Of a DNA stretch of 24,314 nucleotides, positions 24,146-24,314 are shown piece by piece. Position numbers and translations under genes: made by a program. Position 1 is the first letter of the stretch. Each line of letters begins with the position of its first letter. This DNA is from Bacillota bacterium. Its GTDB lineage: Bacteria > Bacillota > Clostridia > Peptostreptococcales > Anaerovoracaceae. The DNA lies in NCBI GenBank assembly GCA_905372035.1, contig CAJPNN010000017.1:1-24314 (forward strand), in the 5' to 3' direction. The notes beneath the pieces were generated by a model. It was not told the DNA's origin and ran no database searches. It saw nothing but the letters and a program-made list of their open reading frames with translations.

Positions 24146-24314
24146 ATGATTGAGCTTATTGACGTGAATTATAGAGTAGATAAATATGCGATTCTGACAG
24201 GAATCAACTTGAAGATACACACCGGTGAATGCATCCTCCTTGCCGGAGAAAGTGGCAGCGGAAAGGCCACATTCGAAACAAACGAGAAAAGAGTTTGTCG
24301 TGAAAAAGATCTTG
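24146..24314 (+). CDS. ECF ATPase, start only; sequence departs from family after Walker A
   Basis: One base after the EcfT stop, a frame begins MIELIDVNYRVDKYAILTGI, then NLKIHTGECILLAGESGSGK: the N-terminal beta strands and P loop of an ABC ATPase, as expected for the next gene of an ECF operon. At the P loop the usual GK(T/S)T becomes GKAT, and the following residues (FETNEKRVCREKDL) do not resemble the LTxLLxGL helix of ABC ATPases. The other two frames do not restore it either. The frame stays open to the window end. The gene is therefore partial, and probably disrupted or joined to foreign sequence near base 24264; a misassembly at this point is equally possible. Confidence 0.75.
   Translation, partial: MIELIDVNYRVDKYAILTGINLKIHTGECILLAGESGSGKATFETNEKRVCREKDL

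Overview
The window reads as a chromosomal stretch of a low-GC Firmicute, most likely a clostridial lineage (inference). Ile is often ATA, Arg is mostly AGA/AGG, ribosome binding sites are strong AGGAGG types, GTG and TTG starts occur, and the gene set is typically Gram-positive: LTA synthase, HU, RqcP, ECF transporters and a tetrahydrofolate riboswitch. No rRNA, tRNA, CRISPR array or insertion sequence was found.

Layout. (1) 1-4571, plus strand: the 3' part of an S-adenosylhomocysteine/methylthioadenosine deaminase, then a SpoVB/YabM-type flippase, MazG, HU and RqcP. This matches the conserved yabM-yabN-yabO neighbourhood, but yabP/yabQ/divIC do not follow. (2) 4604-5330, minus strand: folate ECF transporter folT behind a THF riboswitch, a terminator-type expression platform and a good promoter. 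(3) 5455-8759: an ABC half-transporter (plus) converging on an NhaC-family antiporter (minus), with a block of nested inverted repeats between them. (4) 8830-15712, plus strand: an unknown charged protein, LTA synthase, RmuC, a metallophosphoesterase, phosphopentomutase and pyrimidine-nucleoside phosphorylase, with short gaps or overlaps among most of them. (5) 15768-18502, minus strand: a PAS-containing histidine kinase followed by its OmpR-type response regulator, closed by a bidirectional terminator. Divergent from it, 18666-21756 (plus) holds a sodium:solute symporter, a small DUF3311-like membrane protein and a secreted L,D-transpeptidase. (6) 21793-24314, plus strand: a compact cassette of different base and codon character: an AraC-type regulator, an MptD/Trep_Strep-type ECF S component, EcfT, and the start of an ECF ATPase whose sequence stops looking like an ATPase just after the Walker A motif.

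How they fit together. Nucleoside salvage is represented by deoB plus pdp (nucleoside to ribose phosphates) and by the SAH/MTA deaminase. Envelope functions are the flippase, LtaS and the L,D-transpeptidase. Vitamin or small-molecule uptake uses two ECF systems of different style: FolT has no local energizing module and probably shares one, whereas the AraC cassette brings its own T and A components. The two-component system probably controls the divergent symporter operon (inference from arrangement). The items most worth a second look are the AraC-ECF cassette with its broken ATPase end, the riboswitch-controlled folT, and the structured intergenic blocks at 7260-7370 and 15768-15853.
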